A stretch of 64,000 nt of DNA. Origin: Anaerolineae bacterium (GTDB lineage Bacteria > Chloroflexota > Anaerolineae > Anaerolineales > Anaerolineaceae). The translations under genes and the position numbers were made by a program. Positions 1-6,802 of the stretch are shown here, one piece after another (positions within the stretch are counted from its first letter, which is position 1; each line of letters opens with the position of its first letter). The stretch lies in contig JABLWW010000002.1 of NCBI GenBank assembly GCA_013178295.1, positions 186,001 to 250,000 of the forward strand. The letters run 5' to 3'. The notes beneath the pieces are model-generated. The model made no database searches. It saw only the letters and a list, made by a program, of their open reading frames with translations, and was not told where the DNA came from.

Positions 1-958
1 CGTTATTGTTGTTGGTGGGTTTATTCCAAAGACCTTTGACCGTGGGGAAGGGTGGGCGTGGGCGAGGTTCGCCGCGCTTACCTTCAATGGAAGCTATCAG
101 AGCTGTTTCTTCACCGCAAACAAACGCACCTGCACCCATGCGCACTTCAAGATCAAACGAAAAACCGCTGTTGAGAATATTTTCGCCCAAAAAGCCAAAC
201 TCTCTTGCCTGTTGAATGGCAATATTGAGGGTCTTGACAGCAATTGGGTATTCGGCACGGCAGTAGATGTAGCCGCGGCTGGCGCCAATGGCATAGGCAG
301 CAATGATCATTCCTTCGAGTACGCTGTGGGGGTCGCCTTCCAAAACGCGGCGGTTCATGAAGGCACCAGGATCGCCTTCATCAGCATTGCAGGTCAGGTA
401 TTTCGGGGTTTCCTGACTGGCGCGCGCCAGCTGCCATTTGTGACCCACCGGGAATCCAGCACCGCCTCGCCCGCGCAGACCGGAGCGTTTGATGTGCTCA
501 ATGACATCTTCGGGGCTCATTTCGGTCAGCACCTTTGCTAACGCAAGATAGCCGTCCTCTGAAATGTAATCTTCGATGTTGTTGGGGTCTATTTTGCCGC
601 AGTTACGTAGCACAACGCGCACTTCTTTGGGTTTTGGGGGTCCAAGTTCCTCATCGACGACGACTGGTTTTTGCTCAACAAATTTTTGGACGATGCGCCC
701 CTTAAGAAAATGTTCGTGCACCAGATAAGGGATGTCATTGGTTGTCAGATTGACGTAGTGAACACCCTCCGGGTATACCATGATGTCTGGGCCATAGGCA
801 TAGGGGTCACCAATGCGTGAGGTCTCAAGAACTTGCACTTCGTCTATCAAACCCTGTGCAACCAGTTCATCATGCAGGTGGTCAACAATGTCATGCGCGC
901 CCCGCTTCAGACATTCCGGGTCCACCGAAACCAGTATGTGAGATCTAAAAAATGCCAT
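1..958 (-). CDS. NuoF/HndC-like NADH-binding flavoprotein subunit of a bifurcating hydrogenase (3' end outside window)
   Basis: This is the NADH/FMN subunit of a multimeric [FeFe]-hydrogenase, which passes electrons between NADH, FMN and iron-sulfur clusters in the cytoplasm. 319 codons are visible from the ATG at 958 (upstream TAGGTG may be the RBS); the C-terminal cluster domain lies beyond base 1. Residues 1-90 form the thioredoxin-like N-terminal domain typical of HndC/HydB. It keeps only one Cys (C16); the second pair of expected ligands (around R48-P52) is absent, so this domain probably binds no [2Fe-2S] cluster. The catalytic body is intact: the NADH loop GRGGAGFP at residues 163-170, then NADEGDPGAF for FMN and CGEETALIASIEG. 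It is the last visible gene of the operon; the H-cluster subunit HydA would be expected just outside the window. Family assignment is certain; the hydrogenase role is inferred from the neighbours. Confidence 0.93.
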   Translation of the reverse strand, partial: MAFFRSHILVSVDPECLKRGAHDIVDHLHDELVAQGLIDEVQVLETSRIGDPYAYGPDIMVYPEGVHYVNLTTNDIPYLVHEHFLKGRIVQKFVEQKPVVVDEELGPPKPKEVRVVLRNCGKIDPNNIEDYISEDGYLALAKVLTEMSPEDVIEHIKRSGLRGRGGAGFPVGHKWQLARASQETPKYLTCNADEGDPGAFMNRRVLEGDPHSVLEGMIIAAYAIGASRGYIYCRAEYPIAVKTLNIAIQQAREFGFLGENILNSGFSFDLEVRMGAGAFVCGEETALIASIEGKRGEPRPRPPFPTVKGLWNKPTNNNN

Positions 959-972
959 GTTACACCTATCAT

Positions 973-988
973 ACGGCTCTTCAGCCGT
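973..988 (-). promoter_or_regulatory. Intercistronic hairpin just upstream of the nuoF ribosome binding site
   Basis: A perfect 6-bp stem (ACGGCT / AGCCGT on the minus strand) with a GAAG loop sits 15 bases before the nuoF ATG. A second hairpin, ATATTA-TTCG-TAATAT at 1037-1052, follows the stop of the upstream gene. No other intergenic space within the four-gene nuoE-to-nuoF segment is this long (99 bases). The hairpins could set mRNA processing or differential expression of NuoF. Structure is read directly; function is inference. Confidence 0.45.
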
Positions 989-1057
989 CTGTTACCTAAA
1001 AACAAGATTGTTCACACGAAGAAATATCAGCTGCTAATATTACGAATAATATCCAGA

Positions 1058-1423
1058 TCACTCAATTACGTACTCTTTGACAGCCTGCCCACCCTGAACA
1101 TGTTCTTTCATGATTCTACGTGCAATGTCAGGGGTTACTTTGCCATAGGTGACCTTTGGTGCTGAACCAATCACCACCTGAACGATAGGTTCCCATGAAT
1201 CCCAGCCAATGTTGCCCGTTTGCCGTACAATGATGTCGGTCAGATTCTCTTTTTCGATGTAGTCCAGAATAGCTTTCAGCGTTTCGCGTGCTCCTGCTGC
1301 AATTCCCACTGTTCCCATGCCTACAATAATTTCTTTTTGACCACCAGTGGTCTTTGCCTCGCGCTTTTGCAGGGCTTCTTCGCGGATGCGTTTCAGGTCT
1401 TCTAGTGATTTTACTTTATCCAT
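1058..1423 (-). CDS. HndB-like thioredoxin-fold subunit lacking all cysteines
   Basis: The 121-residue protein aligns by eye with the HndB-type [2Fe-2S] ferredoxin subunit of NADP-reducing and bifurcating hydrogenases: a charged N-terminal helix, the VGMGT-GIAAGAR motif at residues 34-46, the TG-x-IG-x motif at 69-75 and the APKVTY / VTPDIARRI tail. Known HndB proteins carry cluster-binding Cys in GTCGIAAGAR and in TGCxGxC. Here these are Val39, Asn71 and Asp75, and the whole protein contains no cysteine, so it cannot hold a cluster through thiolates. Start ATG at 1423 has CGGAG 8 bases upstream. It lies between the ATPase-domain gene and nuoF. It may be a structural subunit that keeps the fold. 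Family assignment is confident; the role is unknown. Confidence 0.85.
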   Translation of the reverse strand: MDKVKSLEDLKRIREEALQKREAKTTGGQKEIIVGMGTVGIAAGARETLKAILDYIEKENLTDIIVRQTGNIGWDSWEPIVQVVIGSAPKVTYGKVTPDIARRIMKEHVQGGQAVKEYVIE

Positions 1424-1462
1424 GGTGTGCTCCGTATTATAAATTTAGAATTTTTGATTGCT

Positions 1463-2011
1463 CTAGTTTTTACTTATAGCTTGCCGAATGCCTTCCTCAA
1501 GGTACTGGCGAATAAAACCCAGCACAGATGGCTCGGATAATGGAATTCCATCTAACTCAGCCTTGATAGGGGCATCATCAAAGACAAATTCATGATGATT
1601 ATGGGTGTATTTAAAAACCCAGTGAATTTCGGGAGAACCAATAACCAAACCAAGAAATGTACCCGTCAAATCCCCAAGCGGCATACGATCAATGTGGCTG
1701 TGCTGAAAACAAACTTCGACGCTGGTGCCTTTGCCTGGCTCGGATTTTATTGTCAGGTAGCCGTTACAGGCTTCCGCGGCGGCTTTAAGCAAGGGGATAC
1801 CTAGCCCCACTTTTCTGGTGGTGCGGCTGGTAACAAATGGATCCACTACTCTGGATACCATTTCCTGACTCATCCCTTTGCCATCATCTGTGATTATCAT
1901 TTTTAGATAGTCGGCAATTGTGTTTTCTTCAACAATGATTGTGATGTTTTTTGCATTGGCAGCAATGCTGTTTTCTGCAATATCTAAGAGGTGTAGCGCC
2001 AGCTCTTTCAA
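1463..2011 (-). CDS. Histidine-kinase-like ATPase domain protein of the hydrogenase cluster
   Basis: A 182-residue protein with a GHKL (HATPase_c) fold. Visible are the N box HLLDIAENSIAAN (residues 7-19), the G1 box DDGKGMS (41-47), the ATP-lid/G2 region GLGIPLLKAAAEACNG and GKGTSVEV. It has no phosphoacceptor histidine domain and no sensor domain, so it is not a standard sensor kinase. Similar stand-alone ATPases are known in operons of trimeric hydrogenases, where they are thought to act in regulation or assembly. The C-terminal 80 residues are family-specific. It begins 6 bases after the nuoE stop, so translation is probably coupled. The domain call is firm; the function is inferred from context only. 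Confidence 0.85.
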   Translation of the reverse strand: MKELALHLLDIAENSIAANAKNITIIVEENTIADYLKMIITDDGKGMSQEMVSRVVDPFVTSRTTRKVGLGIPLLKAAAEACNGYLTIKSEPGKGTSVEVCFQHSHIDRMPLGDLTGTFLGLVIGSPEIHWVFKYTHNHHEFVFDDAPIKAELDGIPLSEPSVLGFIRQYLEEGIRQAISKN

Positions 2012-2017
2012 GATTGC

Positions 2018-2539
2018 TTATCTCGCTTGATCCGCCTCCTGGATGGCGCGGATGATTTGAGGGAACTTGTTTGGGCGCACACGCCCATGGCTTTCTTCGT
2101 CCACAACAACAACTGGCGCTTGGCTGCAAGCTCCGACACAGCGGCACACCTCGAGGGTGATGCTCCCATCGGGGGTGGTTTGCCCTGGGTCAACACCCAG
2201 AATCTGCTTCGCTTTTTCGATAAGCTGAGGGGCGCCGCCGACATAGCAGGCTGTACCCATGCAGAACTTGATAGTATGACGTCCGCGTGGGTAGGTGGTA
2301 AAGAAAGAATAGAAGGAAACCACGCCATGCACAAGACTTTGTGGGACGCGCAGTTTCTTTGCCACATAAGCCTGCATGGGTTCGGATACATAACCGATTT
2401 TGCTCTGAAGTTCGTTGAGGATAACCATTGTTGCGCCTGGAAGGTCTTTATTCTCTTCCAGAATTTGGTCAATCATCTTTTTGGTCTCTGGCACCAGCAG
2501 AGGGTTATTTTTCTCAAGAGTTTCTGATTTGATTGCCAT
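2018..2539 (-). CDS. NuoE/HndA-like [2Fe-2S] thioredoxin-fold subunit
   Basis: The 173-residue protein is the 24-kDa-type subunit that feeds electrons through a [2Fe-2S] cluster in complex I and bifurcating hydrogenases. Both ligand pairs are present: FCMGTAC (C-x4-C) and, near residue 133, CRCVGAC. The first ~70 residues form the helical bundle usual in NuoE. This makes it the only thioredoxin-fold component in this operon that still looks competent for a cluster, in contrast to the HndB-like protein and the NuoF N-terminal domain. A palindrome and possible promoter lie 60-85 bases upstream (2600-2624), which would make nuoE the head of a second transcript inside the operon. Confidence 0.93.
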   Translation of the reverse strand: MAIKSETLEKNNPLLVPETKKMIDQILEENKDLPGATMVILNELQSKIGYVSEPMQAYVAKKLRVPQSLVHGVVSFYSFFTTYPRGRHTIKFCMGTACYVGGAPQLIEKAKQILGVDPGQTTPDGSITLEVCRCVGACSQAPVVVVDEESHGRVRPNKFPQIIRAIQEADQAR

Positions 2540-2599
2540 GTTGTCTGCCTATAAATAAGGTATGAATTGTAGAATTAGATTGTCTTTGCGTACAGTTTA

Positions 2600-2624
2600 A
2601 TTGACCTTTGGAGAACTGGTCAAT
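2600..2624. promoter_or_regulatory. Perfect inverted repeat, candidate operator upstream of nuoE
   Basis: ATTGACC and GGTCAAT are perfectly inverted around an 11-base spacer. On the minus strand the first arm supplies TTGACC, a good -35 element, and TTAAAC starts 17 bases later, so the palindrome would overlap the promoter of the structural half of the hydrogenase operon. It lies in the only long gap (132 bases) of the operon. The repeat does not match the Rex, FNR or LexA sites I know. The repeat is seen directly; the regulatory role is inference. Confidence 0.5.
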
Positions 2625-2671
2625 GTCCAAATGTCATGATTATAACAGCAAGTTGTCTGTTTTATCTTCTA

Positions 2672-3415
2672 TTACGGCTGTATAACGTGAATTTCTCTTC
2701 CTCCCTGTTTGTTAAATGCCATCCGCAATTCGCCGATTGTGGGGTTTTGGATATGGAATTCGTTTGCGCCAACGATTTCGTGCAAATAGTGGGCATCGCC
2801 TCCCTGGATGAGCGGCATCCCTTTGACGGGAGGGTATCTCGTGCATATCTCCTCAGGAGTGGTATGGCGGGATATTTCCATGGCATCAAAATGCACATCC
2901 TGTGGAAGCAGCCCCAAAACCGGCAAGAGACCGTATGCTTGGCGGTCAATGTGAGAGGGGATGAAGAGTCCTCCCAAAGACGCAACCAGTTCAGCGGCTT
3001 CTTTGAGCGTCAGACTGGAAGAGGCGGCCAGGAGTTGTGTTTCGGAGCGTATGTAGTCTCCTGTTTCATCCACAACGAATTGTTCGCCGAAAAAATCGGG
3101 ATTATTTTTTATGGGGGGTAAGGTTTCTGCAACAAGGGAATGCCATTTTTCAGCGCTTTCGATGTTATCAAACAGACAGAGGATGTGGACTTCCTCACGG
3201 GTTTGTAACTCCATCCCCGGCAGGACGTGCACGTTGCTGCCCTGTGCGGCTTTGATAACAGCCAGCGCATTGGCGGTGGAGTTGTGATCTGTAATAGCGA
3301 TCAGATTGATACCGTTGGCGATTGCCTGCTGGACAATCAGCGGCGGAATCATGGTGATATCCCCACATGGTGAAAGGACGGTATGGATGTGTAACTCAGC
3401 TTTGAAGATATCCAA
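2672..3415 (-). CDS. PHP-domain phosphoesterase of the hydrogenase regulatory block
   Basis: The 247-residue protein has the PHP metal-binding motifs: ELHIHTVLSPCGD (residues 7-19), TDHNST near 42-47, GMELQTREEVHIL around 66-78, PSHIDRQ and GGDAHYL. It should be a metal-dependent phosphoesterase of the polymerase and histidinol phosphatase superfamily. PHP proteins of this size are recurrent companions of DRTGG and CBS-HATPase genes in [FeFe]-hydrogenase operons of fermentative bacteria, where the substrate is not known. It follows the second DRTGG gene by 28 bases and precedes the gap with the palindrome. Family is confident, substrate unknown. Confidence 0.88.
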   Translation of the reverse strand: MDIFKAELHIHTVLSPCGDITMIPPLIVQQAIANGINLIAITDHNSTANALAVIKAAQGSNVHVLPGMELQTREEVHILCLFDNIESAEKWHSLVAETLPPIKNNPDFFGEQFVVDETGDYIRSETQLLAASSSLTLKEAAELVASLGGLFIPSHIDRQAYGLLPVLGLLPQDVHFDAMEISRHTTPEEICTRYPPVKGMPLIQGGDAHYLHEIVGANEFHIQNPTIGELRMAFNKQGGREIHVIQP

Positions 3416-3443
3416 AGAACGTTCTCTTACGAGGATGCGGAGG

Positions 3444-3791
3444 CTATCCGTTTTTAATGCCTAGTTCCCAGAGCTTTCCCACGATAGAAAAGGTGGGTTC
3501 AGGCGTAAGAAGGATAATAATATTTTCCTCACGCGCTTTTTGGGTGGTTTCGTCGTCTGGAATGGCGTTTTCTGTGATGACAATGGCGCAAAGGTCTAAC
3601 AGAGCTGCAACAGCTACGATGTTGGAGTGTGCCTGGAGCGTGACCCATATATTTTGTTGTTTCGCCCCAGCGATGACACAGCTTAGCAGGTCGGAAGCAT
3701 ATCCACCACTGGGTGTCATCTGTGAGAAATCTTTGCCGCCGTCTGTCAGAACTTTCAGGTTGAGTTTTTCGATGATTTGAGCAAGGTTCAT
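3444..3791 (-). CDS. DRTGG-domain protein (second copy)
   Basis: A 115-residue protein that is essentially one DRTGG domain: GGYASDLLSCVIAG near residues 30-43, WVTLQAHSNIVAVAAL, then the ITENAIPDDET segment and a TFSIVGKLWELGI end. DRTGG domains were first named from a segment between CBS pairs and phosphotransacetylase or pyrophosphatase domains and may bind a nucleotide. The ATG at 3791 was preferred over a start 42 bases further upstream because AAGGAG lies 10 bases before it and because the longer form would overlap the preceding gene. It is a divergent paralogue of the protein at 4807-5190. Role in hydrogenase regulation is inferred from its position. Confidence 0.85.
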   Translation of the reverse strand: MNLAQIIEKLNLKVLTDGGKDFSQMTPSGGYASDLLSCVIAGAKQQNIWVTLQAHSNIVAVAALLDLCAIVITENAIPDDETTQKAREENIIILLTPEPTFSIVGKLWELGIKNG

Positions 3792-3804
3792 TAAAGGCTT
3801 CTCC

Positions 3805-4797
3805 TTATGAAGTGGATGAACGTCCCTCACCAACGACTTCTTTTTCCTGAAGGAATAATTTCATGCTCAATCGTGTGCCCTTCCCCCAGGCAGATTCCAG
3901 TTTCATGTTGTCTACGCAGCGTGAAATGTTAACCAGCCCCATGCCCGCCCCAAATCCCAGTTCGCGGACTTTTTCGCTGGCAGTGGAATACCCCGGTTTT
4001 AGTGCCAATTCAATATCTTTAATACCAGGTCCATCATCATAAGCATCTATGGAAATTTTGTTGGGTTCTATCTCGGCGCGTATCACCCCGCCATTGGTGG
4101 TATGGATAATCAGATTCATCTCTGCCTCATAGACAGCGATACCGCATTTGCGAGCCAGTTGGGGGGATGCGCCCAGACGCAGAAGCGCCCGCTTGATATG
4201 GCTGGATGCCTGCCCGCCTCTGAGAAAATCGCCTTGTTTGATGTTGTAGCGCAGGATGAGACTTGTGCGATCGGATTCGATATCTTCAAAGAGATGGCTG
4301 GCGCGATAGGTGCGTAGCTCCTCAGCTTGAATCTCTCTTTGCAGGGCTTTTAACAGCCCGCGGGTAATATCGCCTTTGGTGATGATCCCCACCATTTTGG
4401 CGTCATTATCAACTACCACCAGACGCCCCAGACCAGTACTGACAAAAATCTTTAATGCTTCCACCACCTGATCGGAATCCCGCACTGTGATGGGTTTGGT
4501 GGACATATATTTTCCTACCGGGGATTCCATATCTGAGTGGATGAGAGCATGTATCAGGTCTTCGATACTAAGGACACCCACCAGGCTGCCATTCGAAATG
4601 ACGGGAGCGCCTGATATTCTGTCCTGTCTAAAGAAGTCAAGCACTTCGCCCATTTTCATTTCGGGAGAGAGTGACTTGACGTTCTTTGTCATCACCTCGC
4701 CGACTTTAAGCTCGTAGGATAGTTCCTCGACGCGGGTGATGTTTTCTGCTACCTGATCATCAATGATGATGCCCTTGACTGCACTGTTCTCAGACAT
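3805..4797 (-). CDS. CBS-pair / anti-sigma-type HATPase fusion regulator
   Basis: The 330-residue protein has two CBS motifs (about residues 30-85 and 93-150: VGEVMTKNVKSLSP, APVISNGSLVGVLSIEDL, VGKYMSTKPITV, VVDNDAKMVGIITKGD) followed by an RsbW/SpoIIAB-like ATPase domain (about 190-320: YEAEMNLIIHTTNGG, YDDGPGIKDIE, GFGAGMGLVNI, GKGTRLSM). CBS pairs sense adenine nucleotides, and this ATPase class typically phosphorylates a serine on a partner protein. It lies between the two DRTGG genes with 9- and 13-base gaps, so the three are surely co-expressed. It is the most likely energy or redox signalling element of the hydrogenase operon. Domains are clear, partner unknown. Confidence 0.9.
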   Translation of the reverse strand: MSENSAVKGIIIDDQVAENITRVEELSYELKVGEVMTKNVKSLSPEMKMGEVLDFFRQDRISGAPVISNGSLVGVLSIEDLIHALIHSDMESPVGKYMSTKPITVRDSDQVVEALKIFVSTGLGRLVVVDNDAKMVGIITKGDITRGLLKALQREIQAEELRTYRASHLFEDIESDRTSLILRYNIKQGDFLRGGQASSHIKRALLRLGASPQLARKCGIAVYEAEMNLIIHTTNGGVIRAEIEPNKISIDAYDDGPGIKDIELALKPGYSTASEKVRELGFGAGMGLVNISRCVDNMKLESAWGKGTRLSMKLFLQEKEVVGEGRSSTS

Positions 4798-4806
4798 ATT
4801 GTACGT

Positions 4807-5190
4807 TTATCGCTCGCAATCGCATGGGGATTGATCGGACATTGGGCGTTCCAGGCTGTTCAGTCCTGCCTGAAAGAGGCGCCCGCAAAGCTCAAACATT
4901 CCATAGGGAGACGAAATGAGCGGAATACATTCTTCGGTTGCCAGTTCAATAGTTTCCTCAGGAGGAATTTTCCCTCTGACGAGGACAATGGCGGCTACGT
5001 CTGCCATCTGTGCTGTGCGCACAACTTGAGGGTTACACAGCCCGGTCAGCAGGACAGCTTCGGGTTGGATTGAGGCAAGCACGTCGCTCATTAAGTCCGC
5101 GCCGCATCCCCCTTTTACCTCTCGGCCGAGATCAACGCATTTGCTGAGCAGGTTACCTTCGACAATGCTTATGATTTCATTGACTTTCAT
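4807..5190 (-). CDS. DRTGG-domain protein (first copy), first gene of the hydrogenase operon
   Basis: A 127-residue DRTGG-domain protein: GGCGADLMSDVLASI (residues 27-41), LLTGLCNPQVVRTAQMADVAAIVLVRG, PPEETIELATEECIPLI and an ending FELCGRLFQAGL. It differs from the second copy in being rich in cysteine, including a C-terminal C-D-C, which could give it redox sensitivity (inference). It is the promoter-proximal gene of the minus-strand operon and is divergent from hisS, with 106 bases between the two start codons. Confidence 0.85.
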   Translation of the reverse strand: MKVNEIISIVEGNLLSKCVDLGREVKGGCGADLMSDVLASIQPEAVLLTGLCNPQVVRTAQMADVAAIVLVRGKIPPEETIELATEECIPLISSPYGMFELCGRLFQAGLNSLERPMSDQSPCDCER

Positions 5191-5296
5191 GATTTTATGC
5201 CCGCTTGATATAAGATTTATTCAGCGAGATACGCTGCTGATATATTGTACCTTGTTTTTTATGTTAAAATGGGACTTATTTTGCTATGGTGAACCA

Positions 5297-6580
5297 ATGA
5301 AAACAACGATACAACCGGTCAAAGGGACACGGGATTTTTACCCCGAAAAGATGGCTGTTCGCACATGGCTGTATGCAAAAGCTCGCCAGGTTTCAGAGTT
5401 ATATGGCTATCAGGAGTGGGAAGGGCCTTTTTTAGAGCGTATTGACCTTTACGCTGCCAAATCGGGTGAAGAGCTTGTCAAAGAACAGGCTTTTGTCTTT
5501 ACCGATCGGGGCGGTGATTTTATCACACTGCGCCCGGAGTTGACTCCTACGCTTGCCAGGATGGTGGCGCAGCGGCAAAGGGATCTGATATATCCGTTGC
5601 GCTGGTGGTCGTTTGGTCCCTTCTGGCGCTATGAGCGTCCGCAGAAAGGACGCACGCGCGAGTTTTTTCAGTGGAACATTGACCTGATAGGGGTTGATAC
5701 TCCTGAAGCAGATGCAGAGCTGATTGCTGTGGCTGCCAGCTTTTTGGAGAGCGTGGGGCTGACGCCCGATCAGGTTCACATTCTGGTGAACAACCGCCGT
5801 CTGGTGGATGCCTTTTTGGGTGAGCTTGGCATTCCTGAAGACATGCGCCGCAAGGTGTTTCAATTGATTGATCGACAAGACAAGCTTGCTGCGGACGAAT
5901 GGGCTGATTATGCGCGAGAGATTGGCTTGACCGATGCACAGTTGATGGAGATGAAGCGGATTCTCTCCAATCAGGACGGCTGGAAACTTTCCGAAGAACT
6001 GCTGCGGGTGTTTGCGGTTTTGGATGCCATGAATCTTTCTGGTTATGTGCGCTATGACCCAAAAATTGTGCGGGGACTGGACTATTATACGGGCACTGTG
6101 TTTGAGGCGCGTTCGGTTGGTCAAGAGGGACGCGCTGTGTTGGGGGGCGGGCGCTATGATAATCTGGTGGCTGACGTGGGCGGCGAACCGCTTTCGGGTG
6201 TCGGTTTTGCGATGGGGGATGTGATGATTGGTGTTGTTCTTGAAAGTGAAGGGCTTTTGCCAGCCAATCTGTTAGTGCCAGCACCTGTTCTGGTGACGGT
6301 TTTTGATGAGACGCAGATTGCCGATTCATTCTCACTGGCGGCTGAACTACGCCGTCAGGGGATGAAAGTTATTTGTTATCCTGAAGCTGCAAAATTACCG
6401 AAGCAGTTGAAATACGCCGACCGTGTTGGTTGCAGATTTGTCGTTATCGTAGGGCCTGACGAGAAAGCGAATGGACAAATAACAGTCAAGGACTTGTTTG
6501 AAAGGTCGCAGATTACGCTGAATCTGGCAGAGGCGGGGGATCACATCCGCCGGAAACTTGCCAGCGTTGCTGCAGTGTGA
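5297..6580 (+). CDS. hisS: Histidyl-tRNA synthetase
   Basis: The 427-residue enzyme charges tRNA-His with histidine using ATP. It begins MKTTIQPVKGTRDF, the usual HisRS N-terminus. Class II motif 2 is seen in WRYERPQKGRTREFFQW, the histidine-specific motifs in VRGLDYYTGTVFE and GGGRYDNL, and motif 3 in GVGFAMG. The C-terminal anticodon-binding domain follows (PVLVTVF, CYPEAAKLPKQLKYA). The ATG at 5297 is used although the frame is open 52 codons further upstream: the extra stretch is not HisRS-like and covers the divergent promoter region. The cognate tRNA-His gene starts 17 bases after the stop, so both may be on one transcript. Confidence 0.97.
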   Translation: MKTTIQPVKGTRDFYPEKMAVRTWLYAKARQVSELYGYQEWEGPFLERIDLYAAKSGEELVKEQAFVFTDRGGDFITLRPELTPTLARMVAQRQRDLIYPLRWWSFGPFWRYERPQKGRTREFFQWNIDLIGVDTPEADAELIAVAASFLESVGLTPDQVHILVNNRRLVDAFLGELGIPEDMRRKVFQLIDRQDKLAADEWADYAREIGLTDAQLMEMKRILSNQDGWKLSEELLRVFAVLDAMNLSGYVRYDPKIVRGLDYYTGTVFEARSVGQEGRAVLGGGRYDNLVADVGGEPLSGVGFAMGDVMIGVVLESEGLLPANLLVPAPVLVTVFDETQIADSFSLAAELRRQGMKVICYPEAAKLPKQLKYADRVGCRFVVIVGPDEKANGQITVKDLFERSQITLNLAEAGDHIRRKLASVAAV

Positions 6581-6597
6581 TACAATTTTGCCTGCAC

Positions 6598-6670
6598 GGT
6601 GGCTGTAGCTCAATGGCAGAGCACTTGACTGTGGATCAAGTGGTTGTGGGTTCGACCCCCATCAGCCACC
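6598..6670 (+). tRNA. tRNA-His (anticodon GTG)
   Basis: A full cloverleaf can be folded: acceptor GTGGCTG (6599-6605) with CAGCCAC (6663-6669), D arm GCTC..GAGC, anticodon stem CTTGA/TCAAG around CTGTGGA with anticodon GTG, and T arm GTGGG-TTCGACC-CCCAT. A G at 6598 can serve as the tRNA-His-specific G-1, opposite discriminator C at 6670. The 3' CCA is not encoded completely (CAG follows). It lies directly behind hisS and ahead of a terminator. Confidence 0.96.
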
Positions 6671-6673
6671 CAG

Positions 6674-6710
6674 AAATGGATTGTGTATCCCCATCAATCC
6701 ATTTTTCTTT
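6674..6710 (+). terminator. Rho-independent terminator after hisS-tRNA-His
   Basis: A 10-bp perfect stem (AAATGGATTG / CAATCCATTT) with an 11-base loop is followed by a T-rich tail. It starts 4 bases after the tRNA, which supports a shared hisS-tRNA transcript ending here. A perfect 12-base palindrome, GCTTGTACAAGC, follows at 6714-6725. Confidence 0.8.
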
Positions 6711-6802
6711 TAAGCTTGTACAAGCGTTATTTTTGGAGGGGGGTTTCTGATATACTTTTCTTATAAAAATCATCAAAAATATCAGTGTGAGTGGGAGTTA
6801 TT

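Noticed and set aside
2008-2472. 154-codon minus-strand frame overlapping nuoE
   Set aside because: It is the shifted reading of nuoE, whose own frame carries all four cluster cysteines.
5432-6335. Long open frames (230 and 262 codons) antisense to hisS
   Set aside because: They lie wholly inside a well-conserved synthetase gene, have no family motifs and no ribosome binding site; they reflect codon bias of the sense strand.
6714-6725. Palindrome GCTTGTACAAGC as a regulatory site for degV
   Set aside because: It lies directly behind a terminator and there is no well-spaced promoter linked to it; a 12-base palindrome alone is too weak to call.
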